64,000 nt of DNA from Bacteroidaceae bacterium (lineage in GTDB: Bacteria > Bacteroidota > Bacteroidia > Bacteroidales > Bacteroidaceae): the NCBI GenBank assembly GCA_902362375.1, contig CABIVS010000005.1, positions 186,001-250,000 on the forward strand, written 5' to 3'. Shown one piece after another: positions 12,085-20,373 of the stretch (the stretch's first letter is position 1; each line of letters begins with the position of its first letter). Position numbers and translations under genes: made by a program. Under the pieces are notes generated by a model. That model did no database searches, was not told the origin of the DNA, and worked only from the letters and a program-made list of their open reading frames with translations.

Positions 12085-13866
12085 ATGAAACAGAACATAA
12101 AAGAACGAGTGCATGCTTTGCGCATGACCTTCCATCCCAATTACATCAAAGCATTCATTATCCCCAGCACCGACCCTCATCTTAGTGAGTATGTAGCTCC
12201 CCACTGGATGTCACGCGAATGGATTTCCGGTTTCACTGGTTCCGCAGGAACAGCGGTCATCCTGATGGACAAAGCGGGATTATGGACCGACTCACGTTAC
12301 TTCCTTCAGGCAGAGAAAGAGCTGGAAGGCAGCGGCATCACACTCTACAAAGAGATGTTGCCGGAAACTCCAAGCATAACAGAGTTTCTCTGCCAGCACT
12401 TAAAACCCGGAGAATCTGTAAGCATTGACGGGAAAATGTTCTCCGTGCAACAGGTAGAACAAATGAAAGAAGAACTAGCGGTACATCAGTTACAGGTAGA
12501 TATATTTGGAGATCCATTAAAAAACATCTGGAAAGACCGTCCCTCCATCCCTGACTCTCCAGCTTTTATTTATGATATCAAATATGCAGGAAAAAGCTGC
12601 GAAGAAAAAATATCCGCCATCCGTTCGGAGTTGAAGAAGAAAGGCGTCTATGCTTTATTCATATCTGCACTGGACGAAATAGCATGGACTCTCAATCTAC
12701 GAGGAAACGATGTACATTGCAATCCAGTCATAGTGAGCTACCTGTTAATTACACAGGATGAGGTGACTTACTTTATTTCTCCGGAAAAAGTGACGCCGGA
12801 GGTCGAGACTTATCTAAAGAAACAACAAATAGGAATACAGAAATATGATGAGGTAGAGACATTCCTGAATTCTTTCTCCGGAGAAAATATTCTTATTGAT
12901 CCACGGAAAACGAATTATGCGATTTACTCGGCCATCCATCCGAAATGTTCCATTATTCGCGGCGAGTCTCCCGTCACATTATTGAAAGCCATTCGTAATG
13001 AGCAGGAAATAGCCGGCATCCATGCTGCCATGCAACGGGATGGAGTGGCACTTGTCAGATTTCTCAAGTGGCTGGAAGAATCTGTATCCACCGGAAAAGA
13101 AACTGAATTAAGTATAGATAAAAAGCTGCATGAGTTCAGAGCAGCACAGCCTCTCTACATGGGAGAAAGCTTCGACACCATTGCAGGATATAAAGAGCAT
13201 GGAGCAATCGTGCATTATTCGGCAACGCCGGAAAGCGATGTACCCCTTCAGCCTAAAGGGTTCCTACTCTTAGATTCAGGGGCACAATACTTGGACGGAA
13301 CCACTGACATCACTCGTACCATCGCATTAGGCGAACTGACGGAAGAGGAAAAGACGGATTATACCTTAATATTAAAGGGACACATAGCATTGGCTATGGC
13401 CAAATTCCCAGCCGGAACCCGTGGTGCGCAACTCGATGTACTGGCGCGTATGCCTATCTGGAACCACAGAATGAACTTTCTCCATGGCACAGGGCACGGC
13501 GTCGGGCATTTCTTGAGTGTACACGAAGGTCCACAAAGCATTCGTATGAATGAGAACCCTGTAATTCTCCAACCCGGTATGATTACATCCAACGAACCTG
13601 GTGTTTATAAGGCAGGCAGTCACGGGATACGTACGGAGAATCTGACGTTAGTCTGCAAAGATGGAGAAGGAATGTTTGGAGAATATCTTAAATTTGAGAC
13701 TATCACTTTATGTCCTATCTGCAAAAAGGGGATCATCAAGGAGATGTTGACAAAGGAGGAAATCGAATGGCTGAATAATTACCATCAGACTGTTTACGAA
13801 AAGCTATCTCCAGATCTTAACGAGGAAGAAAAAGTCTGGTTACAGGAAGCTACCACTTCTATTTAA
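12085..13866 (+). CDS. pepP: Xaa-Pro aminopeptidase (aminopeptidase P, M24B)
   Basis: This 593-residue metallopeptidase removes N-terminal residues preceding proline. The length is that of the three-domain eukaryote-like aminopeptidase P: two creatinase-type N-terminal domains (about 1-310) and a C-terminal pita-bread domain. Metal ligands are visible as Asp in LLDSGAQY and in GTTDITRT, His in HGTGHGVGH, and Glu in TSNEPGVY and in GIRTENLTL. No signal peptide is present, so it is cytosolic. It stands alone, divergent from rpsU, with its own promoter element; the downstream gap holds the palindrome array. Confidence 0.94.
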   Translation: MKQNIKERVHALRMTFHPNYIKAFIIPSTDPHLSEYVAPHWMSREWISGFTGSAGTAVILMDKAGLWTDSRYFLQAEKELEGSGITLYKEMLPETPSITEFLCQHLKPGESVSIDGKMFSVQQVEQMKEELAVHQLQVDIFGDPLKNIWKDRPSIPDSPAFIYDIKYAGKSCEEKISAIRSELKKKGVYALFISALDEIAWTLNLRGNDVHCNPVIVSYLLITQDEVTYFISPEKVTPEVETYLKKQQIGIQKYDEVETFLNSFSGENILIDPRKTNYAIYSAIHPKCSIIRGESPVTLLKAIRNEQEIAGIHAAMQRDGVALVRFLKWLEESVSTGKETELSIDKKLHEFRAAQPLYMGESFDTIAGYKEHGAIVHYSATPESDVPLQPKGFLLLDSGAQYLDGTTDITRTIALGELTEEEKTDYTLILKGHIALAMAKFPAGTRGAQLDVLARMPIWNHRMNFLHGTGHGVGHFLSVHEGPQSIRMNENPVILQPGMITSNEPGVYKAGSHGIRTENLTLVCKDGEGMFGEYLKFETITLCPICKKGIIKEMLTKEEIEWLNNYHQTVYEKLSPDLNEEEKVWLQEATTSI

Positions 13867-13878
13867 GAAATAAGATGT

Positions 13879-13965
13879 CTGACACCCGGGTGTCAGCATA
13901 CCCAACACCCGGATGTCAAGCTTACCAAGACCCGGGTGTCAGGACGACCGACACCCGGGTGTCGG
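13879..13965. repeat. Four palindromes at exact 23-bp spacing
   Basis: Four copies of an ACACCCGGGTGT-type palindrome have centres starting at 13885, 13908, 13931 and 13954, exactly 23 bp apart. The first and last are perfect 18-bp palindromes (CTGACACCCGGGTGTCAG and CCGACACCCGGGTGTCGG); the second has one core change (CCCGGA) and the third a shortened left arm. The array fills the gap between the aminopeptidase stop and the carbonic-anhydrase-like gene. Function is unknown; it could be a protein-binding array or serial RNA hairpins. Confidence 0.9.
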
Positions 13966-14016
13966 ACAACATAACATAGTATCAACTAAAAAACATTATT
14001 AAATCAAACAAATCTC

Positions 14017-14529
14017 ATGGCTTTAATAAAATCAGTACGCGGATTCACCCCCGAAATCGGAGAAAACTGTTTTCTCGCAGATAACGCAACTATTATAGGA
14101 GATGTAAAAATAGGAAATGATTGTAGCATCTGGTTTAGTACCGTATTAAGAGGAGATGTCAACTCTATACGAATCGGCAATGGCGTTAACATCCAAGACG
14201 GAAGTGTCTTGCATACATTATACCAGAAATCGACTATTGAAATAGGCGACCATGTATCTGTAGGACACAATGTCACGATCCATGGGGCAACTATCAAAGA
14301 CTATGCTCTAGTCGGAATGGGATCAACCATCCTGGACCATGCCGTAGTAGGAGAAGGCGCAATTGTTGCTGCCGGTTCGTTGGTATTAAGCAATACCATT
14401 ATTGAACCCGGAAGCATCTGGGGAGGAGTACCTGCCAAGTTTATCAAAAACGTAGACCCTGAGCAAGCCAAAGAGCTTAATCAGAAAATCGCTCACAACT
14501 ATCTGATGTATTCTCAATGGTATAAGTAG
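14017..14529 (+). CDS. Gamma carbonic anhydrase-like hexapeptide-repeat protein
   Basis: This 170-residue left-handed beta-helix protein belongs to the YrdA/PaaY group of the gamma carbonic anhydrase family. Hexapeptide-type repeats run through most of its length (for example ATIIGDVKIGNDCSIW, DYALVGMGSTILD). The three expected metal histidines can be placed in SVLHTLY and in SVGHNVTIHG. Family members are cytosolic trimers; carbonic anhydrase activity is proven for only some, so the reaction is not certain. A strong terminator follows the stop codon. Confidence 0.85.
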   Translation: MALIKSVRGFTPEIGENCFLADNATIIGDVKIGNDCSIWFSTVLRGDVNSIRIGNGVNIQDGSVLHTLYQKSTIEIGDHVSVGHNVTIHGATIKDYALVGMGSTILDHAVVGEGAIVAAGSLVLSNTIIEPGSIWGGVPAKFIKNVDPEQAKELNQKIAHNYLMYSQWYK

Positions 14530-14559
14530 AAGATAAACATCAGATAACTAAACAGATAT

Positions 14560-14603
14560 AAGATGAGAGATACATTTCAAAACAAGTATCTCTCATCTTT
14601 TTA
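14560..14603 (+). terminator. Intrinsic terminator after the carbonic-anhydrase-like gene
   Basis: A perfect 13-bp stem (AGATGAGAGATAC / GTATCTCTCATCT) is followed by TTTTTAT on the plus strand. Confidence 0.85.
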
Positions 14604-14760
14604 TCCACCTAATAACATTCATATAATTATTTCTCATTCTATTTTTAGCTACCTCCCATCATTCTCCCACCATATTAAATCAAGAAATAGCAGTCTGATA
14701 ACAAAACGCCGTGAAAAGTATGAAATAACGGTAGTGTGTAAAAACGCCCTTTCTAATTTA

Positions 14761-14839
14761 TTTCAGGCACGGATTACATGGTCACTTTATGCTGTTATAT
14801 TTCTAAAAACCGCATAGCCCGTGTTATCCGTGCCTAAAT
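14761..14839. repeat. Dispersed inverted repeat, copy A
   Basis: The arms AGGCACGGATTACA and, at the right end, CGTGTTATCCGTGCCT form an imperfect inverted repeat. The right half (AAAACCG...GTGTTATCCGTGCCTAAAT) is shared with the copy at 20271-20354. It lies in the 329-base gap between the carbonic-anhydrase-like gene and waaA, close to the end of waaA; no gene was seen in the rest of that gap. Confidence 0.75.
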
Positions 14840-14858
14840 TATATCAGTTAGTAAGCTA

Positions 14859-16082
14859 TTAGAAATTAATCATGTGCATAATCTTCTCCGTCGCACCGGC
14901 ATTGCTAGTCACATAATAACCGGCATTCGTTCCGGTTTCGCGCAAAAAGACCTCATCTGTCAGGAAACGATCCAACAAAGTTTTCAGCTCATCGTAATCT
15001 TTGATAGAATAAGCACCTTTTGCTTCCAGCAATTGAACAGCCTCCATGAATTTCTGATACTTCGGTCCGAAAATCACCGGAATACCATATACAGCCGCTT
15101 CCAATGTGTTGTGGATTCCTACTCCGAAACCACCGCCGATATAAGCTATTTCACCATAACGGTAAATAGAGGACAATAGGCCGAAGCAATCTATTATAAG
15201 GCAATCCGCTTTCAATACATTTCTTTCGTCAGCACGGGTATAGCGCACATACGGACGTTTCAGTTTACCGATGATCTCAACCAGGTGATTCTCATCGATC
15301 ACATGCGGAGCAATAATCAACTTCATTTCCGGATGATTATTGAAATATTCGAGGAATAAATCCTCATCAGGTCCCCATGAGCTTCCGGCAACAAAAGTAA
15401 AAGAATTGTTTCCTTTAAATTTCTCCACCAACGGAAGTTCTTTCGCTTCTTCGCGGATTTGCAGTACCCGGTCAAAACGGGTATCCCCCACCACTGTCAC
15501 ACGACTGATGCCGATTTTCGACAAATAACGTTTGGATGCCTCATTCTGAACAAACAGATGATCGAAATCTTTCAAGACATTGCGATAAGTGCCACCGTAC
15601 CATTTAAAGAATATCTGTTCGCGACGGAAGATGGACGACACACTATATACCGGAATACGGCGCTTGTGCAGCTCATCCAGATAATTCTTCCAAAACTCAT
15701 ATTTGATAAAGAACGCCATGCAAGGATTTGCAATATCCAGGAACTTCTTCACATTCCTCGGCTTATCAAACGGCAGATAGCAAACAATATCCGCCCCCCG
15801 GTAATGCTTACGCACTTCATAACCGGAAGGAGAGAAAAATGTCAGCAATATCTTATAGTTAGGATATTTCTCACGAATCATTTCTATCAGAGGGCGTCCT
15901 TGTTCAAACTCCCCCAGTGAAGCAGCGTGAAACCAAATATACTGTTCCCCTTTTTCCACTTGTTGGCGTAAAAGTTCATACACCACCCAATGCCCTTTCA
16001 TCATCTTCCGGGGCTTGCGGCTAAACGGAGCAGCCAAATGGACGATAAAGTCATAAATGACTATTGCCAGGTCGTAAAGCAT
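14859..16082 (-). CDS. waaA: 3-deoxy-D-manno-octulosonic acid (Kdo) transferase
   Basis: This 407-residue GT30 glycosyltransferase adds Kdo to lipid A precursor at the inner membrane. An N-terminal hydrophobic stretch (LAIVIYDFIVHLAAPF) anchors it. The conserved WFHAASLGEFEQGRPL block carries the catalytic glutamate of the family. In the C-terminal half AYIGGGFGVGIHNTLEAAVYGIPV (given here as two parts, GGGFGVGIHN and LEAAVYGIP) is the typical donor-binding region. It lies just downstream of gltX on the same strand (13 bases), so cotranscription is likely. Confidence 0.94.
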   Translation of the reverse strand: MLYDLAIVIYDFIVHLAAPFSRKPRKMMKGHWVVYELLRQQVEKGEQYIWFHAASLGEFEQGRPLIEMIREKYPNYKILLTFFSPSGYEVRKHYRGADIVCYLPFDKPRNVKKFLDIANPCMAFFIKYEFWKNYLDELHKRRIPVYSVSSIFRREQIFFKWYGGTYRNVLKDFDHLFVQNEASKRYLSKIGISRVTVVGDTRFDRVLQIREEAKELPLVEKFKGNNSFTFVAGSSWGPDEDLFLEYFNNHPEMKLIIAPHVIDENHLVEIIGKLKRPYVRYTRADERNVLKADCLIIDCFGLLSSIYRYGEIAYIGGGFGVGIHNTLEAAVYGIPVIFGPKYQKFMEAVQLLEAKGAYSIKDYDELKTLLDRFLTDEVFLRETGTNAGYYVTSNAGATEKIMHMINF

Positions 16083-16095
16083 AGTACTGTGTCGA

Positions 16096-17613
16096 TTACT
16101 TCAAAACCTCTACCGCCCGTTTCATACGAGCTATCGTCTCCTCTTTGCCCAATACCCAGGAAATATCGAACATGTGCGGGCCTTTTCCTTCACCCACCAA
16201 TGTCAGACGGAAAGCATTCATGATATTACCGGTATGGTAACCTTTCTCTGCAATCCAGTCCATAACGACTTTTTCCTGTCCTTCAATGCTAAAATCTTCA
16301 ATACCGGCAATCACTTCCGCCAATTCGGTCATACATTTGGCAGAATCTTCTTTCCAACGTTTCTTCACCGTCTTTTCGTCATATTCGGTAGGAGCCACAA
16401 AGAAGAAGCTACATACATCCCACAGTTCTTTAATGAAACTTACCCGGTCTTTCATCATGCCAACCACAGTCACTACCTTTTCGAAAGGAGCCTCTACGCC
16501 TTGTTCTTTCAAGAAAGGCAAGAACAGTTCCGCAATTTCTTCGTTAGGTTTCTGCTGTATATATTGATGATTGAACCATATTCCTTTTTTATAGTCGAAC
16601 TTAGCTCCCGACTTGCTGCAACGGTGAAGATCAAACAATTTAATCAATTCGTCCATCGACATCACTTCCTGATCATTACCCGGATTCCATCCCAATAAAG
16701 CCAGGAAATTAATCACAGCTTCAGGCAAATAACCGGATTCACGATAACCAGAAGAGATTTCTCCGGATTTCGGATCGTGCCATTCCAATGGGAATACAGG
16801 GAATCCTAGACGGTCACCGTCACGCTTGCTTAATTTTCCATTACCTTCCGGTTTCAACAACAAAGGCAGGTGAGCAAACTCCGGCATCGTATCTTCCCAG
16901 CCGAAAGCACGGTACAACAACACATGCAAAGGAGCGGAAGGCAACCATTCCTCACCACGAATCACGTGGGAAACTTCCATCAAATGGTCATCCACGATAT
17001 TTGCCAAATGGTAAGTAGGCAGTTCGTCAGCCGATTTATAAAGCACTTTATCATCCAGAATAGATGAGTTTATTACTACTTCACCACGAATCAGGTCATT
17101 TACATGAATATCTTCATTCGGTTCGATTTTGAAACGAACAACATATTGTTTGCCTTCAGCAATCAGTGCATCCACTTCTTCCTTCGGCATAGTTAATGAG
17201 TTGCGCATCATACCACGGGTAGATGCATCATATTGGAAGTTAGCAATTTCAGCACGCTTAGCGTCCAGTTCCTCCGGAGTATCAAAAGCGATGTATGCTT
17301 TTCCATTTTCCAGCAAAATCTGCACATATTTCTTGTAGATTTCGCGGCGTTCCGACTGACGGTACGGACCGTGTTCACCACCGAAGCTCACCCCCTCGTC
17401 AAAGTGGATACCCAACCACTTAAAAGATTCGAGTATATACTCTTCCGCTCCCGGAACGAACCGGTTAGAGTCAGTGTCTTCAATACGAAATATCAAGTCT
17501 CCGCCGTGTTGACGCGCAAATAGATAATTATACAAAGCTGTACGCACACCACCGATGTGCAATGCTCCCGTAGGACTTGGAGCAAAACGAACTCTTACTT
17601 TTCTTTCTGCCAT
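16096..17613 (-). CDS. gltX: Glutamyl-tRNA synthetase
   Basis: This 505-residue class I synthetase charges tRNA-Glu. The HIGH motif appears as [15 protein letters not shown] at the N-terminus and the KMSKS equivalent as KLSKRDGDR. Length is somewhat greater than the 471 residues of E. coli GltX, which is normal for Bacteroidetes. The ATG at 17613 is the first codon of the conserved start. A CAAAATTA (minus-strand TAATTTTG) about 30 bases upstream may be its -7 element. Confidence 0.97.
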   Translation of the reverse strand: MAERKVRVRFAPSPTGALHIGGVRTALYNYLFARQHGGDLIFRIEDTDSNRFVPGAEEYILESFKWLGIHFDEGVSFGGEHGPYRQSERREIYKKYVQILLENGKAYIAFDTPEELDAKRAEIANFQYDASTRGMMRNSLTMPKEEVDALIAEGKQYVVRFKIEPNEDIHVNDLIRGEVVINSSILDDKVLYKSADELPTYHLANIVDDHLMEVSHVIRGEEWLPSAPLHVLLYRAFGWEDTMPEFAHLPLLLKPEGNGKLSKRDGDRLGFPVFPLEWHDPKSGEISSGYRESGYLPEAVINFLALLGWNPGNDQEVMSMDELIKLFDLHRCSKSGAKFDYKKGIWFNHQYIQQKPNEEIAELFLPFLKEQGVEAPFEKVVTVVGMMKDRVSFIKELWDVCSFFFVAPTEYDEKTVKKRWKEDSAKCMTELAEVIAGIEDFSIEGQEKVVMDWIAEKGYHTGNIMNAFRLTLVGEGKGPHMFDISWVLGKEETIARMKRAVEVLK

Positions 17614-17707
17614 AATTTGGGTTAGTATAGGTAAATCGTGGCAAAATTAAACCTTTTTTTCCACACTATTGTTTTTTTTTGTACTTTTCGCAAAAATTTC
17701 AGTGGAT

Positions 17708-19780
17708 ATGGAACATTTGAAGAAGAAAAAAAGATTTTCATGGAGAGATTTACTATATAAATCACTGCTATTTGTGGGCACTGTAACACTGATTGTCTAT
17801 TTCCTGCCACGTGACGGAAAATTCAATTACCAGTTCGACATCAACAAGCCCTGGAAGTACGGACAGTTGATCGCTACTTTCGACTTTCCTATTTATAAAG
17901 AGGATGCAGTAGTAAAAAGGGAACAAGATAGCCTGATGGCTTTCTTCCAACCTTATTATCAACTGGATAAGAATATAGAGAAAGACGCAATCGCCAAACT
18001 GAAGGAGAATTACCACACGAATCTGAAAGGTATTCTCCCTTCCATTGATTATTTACGGTACATCGAACGCACTTTAAAAGAAATCTATCAGGCAGGTATC
18101 GTTTCGACAGAGAATATACAGCAGCTTCACAAAGACAGCACTTCATCCGTCATGGTGATTGATGATAAACTGGCTAATCCACAGGCTACCGAGAATCTTT
18201 ACACGGTAAAAAAAGCCTATGAGCACTTGCTGTCGGCAGATTCCACTCATTTCAACCGGGAAATTTTAAGGCAATGCTCACTGAACGAATACATCACTCC
18301 CAACCTTACTTTTGACGAGGAACGTACCCAGGCTGCCAAAGAAGAGATTCTGAACAACTATTCCTGGGCAAACGGATTGGTAGTCAGCGGGCAAAAGATT
18401 ATTGACCGGGGGGAAATCATCAGCCCGCATACCTATAATATCCTGGAGTCATTACGCAAAGAATCCATCAAACGGAATGAGTCCATGGGACAGAACCGTC
18501 TGATTCTCGGCGGACAGATTCTGTTTGTAGGAATGCTGATGCTTTGTTTTATGCTTTATCTCGACCTGTTCCGGAAAGACTACTATCAACGGAAAGGCAG
18601 TCTGTCATTGCTATTCACGTTGATTGTATTTTACAGTGTCATAACCGCTTTCATGGTAACACATAATCTATTTAATGTGTATATCATCCCGTACGCGATG
18701 CTGCCCATTATCATCCGCGTCTTCCTTGATTCGAGGACTGCTTTCCTGACGCATGTCATTACCATACTGATATGCTCCATATCCCTACGCTTTCCGCATG
18801 AATTCATTCTGACACAGTTGGCAGCAGGATTGGTGGCAATATTCAGTCTAAGAGAGCTATCGCAAAGGTCCCAACTTTTCCGGACAGCTTTATTGGTCAT
18901 ACTGACTTATGCAGCCATTTATTTCGCCTTCGAATTGATGACAGAGAACGGCCTTTCCACCGACTTTTCGAAGTTAAACATACGAATGTACACCTACTTC
19001 ATCATCAATGGAATCTTGTTATTATTCACCTATCCTTTACTCTTTTTATTGGAAAAGACTTTCGGATTTACTTCCAATGTAACGTTGGTAGAACTTTCGA
19101 ATATCAATAATGACCTTTTACGGCAAATGTCCGAAACGGTTCCGGGCACATTCCAACATTCCATGCAGGTGGCCAATCTTGCTGCGGAAGCAGCCATCCG
19201 TATTGGAGCCAAAAGCCAGTTAGTACGTACAGGAGCTTTGTATCATGACATTGGCAAGATGGAAAACCCTGCTTTCTTCACAGAAAATCAGTCAGGAGGA
19301 ATAAACCCGCATAAGAACCTGAATTACGAACAAAGTGCACAGGTCGTCATCAGTCATGTGACGGATGGATTGAAATTAGCTGATAAACACAATCTGCCTA
19401 AAGCTGTCAAGGACTTTATCAGCACGCATCACGGACGGGGAAAAACAAAATATTTCTATATTTCCTGGAAGAACGAGCATCCGGACGAAGAACCGAATGA
19501 AGAACAGTTCACCTATCCCGGTCCGAATCCGTTCACCAAAGAGCAGGCTATCCTGATGATGGCGGATGCCGTGGAAGCCGCATCACGCAGTCTCCCGGAA
19601 TATACGGAAGAAACAATCAGCAACCTGGTCGACAAGATTATCGATTCCCAGGTCACTGAAGGTTACTTTAAGGAATGTCCTATCACTTTCAAGGACATAG
19701 CGACTGTGAAAACTGTGTTCAAAGAAAAACTAAAGATTGCTTATCACACCCGGATCAGTTATCCTGAGTTAAAGAAGTAA
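17708..19780 (+). CDS. 7TM-HD membrane phosphodiesterase (PgpH-like)
   Basis: This is a 690-residue membrane protein with a cytoplasmic HD domain. The start is placed at the ATG at 17708 (MEHLKKKKRFSWRD) rather than 13 codons upstream, because the shorter form begins with the basic cytosolic tail before the first membrane helix. Order: one TM (about 20-40), an extracytoplasmic region (about 45-270), a cluster of about seven TMs (about 275-480), then an HD domain with HSMQVANLAAEAA and the metal-binding HDIGK. The PgpH group hydrolyses cyclic di-AMP; that activity is inferred from the architecture. Its 3' end overlaps the phosphatase gene on the opposite strand by 26 bases. Confidence 0.9.
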   Translation: MEHLKKKKRFSWRDLLYKSLLFVGTVTLIVYFLPRDGKFNYQFDINKPWKYGQLIATFDFPIYKEDAVVKREQDSLMAFFQPYYQLDKNIEKDAIAKLKENYHTNLKGILPSIDYLRYIERTLKEIYQAGIVSTENIQQLHKDSTSSVMVIDDKLANPQATENLYTVKKAYEHLLSADSTHFNREILRQCSLNEYITPNLTFDEERTQAAKEEILNNYSWANGLVVSGQKIIDRGEIISPHTYNILESLRKESIKRNESMGQNRLILGGQILFVGMLMLCFMLYLDLFRKDYYQRKGSLSLLFTLIVFYSVITAFMVTHNLFNVYIIPYAMLPIIIRVFLDSRTAFLTHVITILICSISLRFPHEFILTQLAAGLVAIFSLRELSQRSQLFRTALLVILTYAAIYFAFELMTENGLSTDFSKLNIRMYTYFIINGILLLFTYPLLFLLEKTFGFTSNVTLVELSNINNDLLRQMSETVPGTFQHSMQVANLAAEAAIRIGAKSQLVRTGALYHDIGKMENPAFFTENQSGGINPHKNLNYEQSAQVVISHVTDGLKLADKHNLPKAVKDFISTHHGRGKTKYFYISWKNEHPDEEPNEEQFTYPGPNPFTKEQAILMMADAVEAASRSLPEYTEETISNLVDKIIDSQVTEGYFKECPITFKDIATVKTVFKEKLKIAYHTRISYPELKK

Positions 19781-20225
19781 GCAAACCTGCGCAAGCATCT
19801 TCAAGAACATCGAGTACATATTCAAAACCCTCGGCCCCTCCATAATAGGGGTCAGGGACATGATCTGCAGGAATACGGGTGCAATACTCCGTCATGCGAT
19901 GAATCTTCTTCCATTCTTCAGGAGAAGGGGCTTTGTCTTTCAAATCATCTATGTTCCGGTCGTCCATACCGATGATCAGATCAAAATGATAGAAATCTTC
20001 CGTACGGACGGGGCGAGAACGATGCACTAATTGATAACCGCGACGAGCAGCATGAGCACGCATCCGGCTATCCGGCAATTCGCCCTGATGATAAGACAGG
20101 ATTCCGGCAGAATCTATCACAAATTCTTTTTCCAGTCCCGCCTCTTCAATTAAATGAAGCATTACGCCTTCAGCCGTAGAGCTACGGCAGATATTTCCTA
20201 AACAGACAAATAATATTTTCTTCAT
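19755..20225 (-). CDS. Low-molecular-weight protein tyrosine phosphatase
   Basis: This 156-residue cytosolic phosphatase shows the N-terminal P-loop VCLGNICRSSTAEG, the C(X)5R(S) motif with the nucleophilic Cys and phosphate-binding Arg, and the C-terminal general-acid loop DPYYGG. Length is normal. Substrates in Bacteroides are not known; in other bacteria such enzymes may control polysaccharide export kinases, but no such kinase is in this window. The gene overlaps the preceding HD-domain gene tail to tail. Confidence 0.94.
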   Translation of the reverse strand: MKKILFVCLGNICRSSTAEGVMLHLIEEAGLEKEFVIDSAGILSYHQGELPDSRMRAHAARRGYQLVHRSRPVRTEDFYHFDLIIGMDDRNIDDLKDKAPSPEEWKKIHRMTEYCTRIPADHVPDPYYGGAEGFEYVLDVLEDACAGLLTSLTQDN

Positions 20226-20270
20226 AATTTATTTTAACGATACAGAAATGATATAGAATACTTATATATT

Positions 20271-20354
20271 TTTAGGCACGGATTACACGGATTTCGCGGT
20301 TTTAAAAGATTAACCAATTAAAAACCGTGTTATCCGTGTAATCCGTGCCTAAAT
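20271..20354. repeat. Dispersed inverted repeat, copy B
   Basis: TTAGGCACGGATTACACGGA at the left and TCCGTGTAATCCGTGCCTAA at the right form a perfect 20-bp inverted repeat with a further inner pairing (CGCGGTTTT / AAAACCGTG). It is related to the copy at 14761-14839. It sits just upstream of the phosphatase start and downstream of the GH123-like stop. Confidence 0.85.
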
Positions 20355-20373
20355 ATGATAGTTCACCACAGTA

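Noticed and set aside
13879..13965. CRISPR array
   Set aside because: Repeats are self-complementary 14-18-mers with only 5-9 bases between them, with no spacers of usable length and no cas genes.
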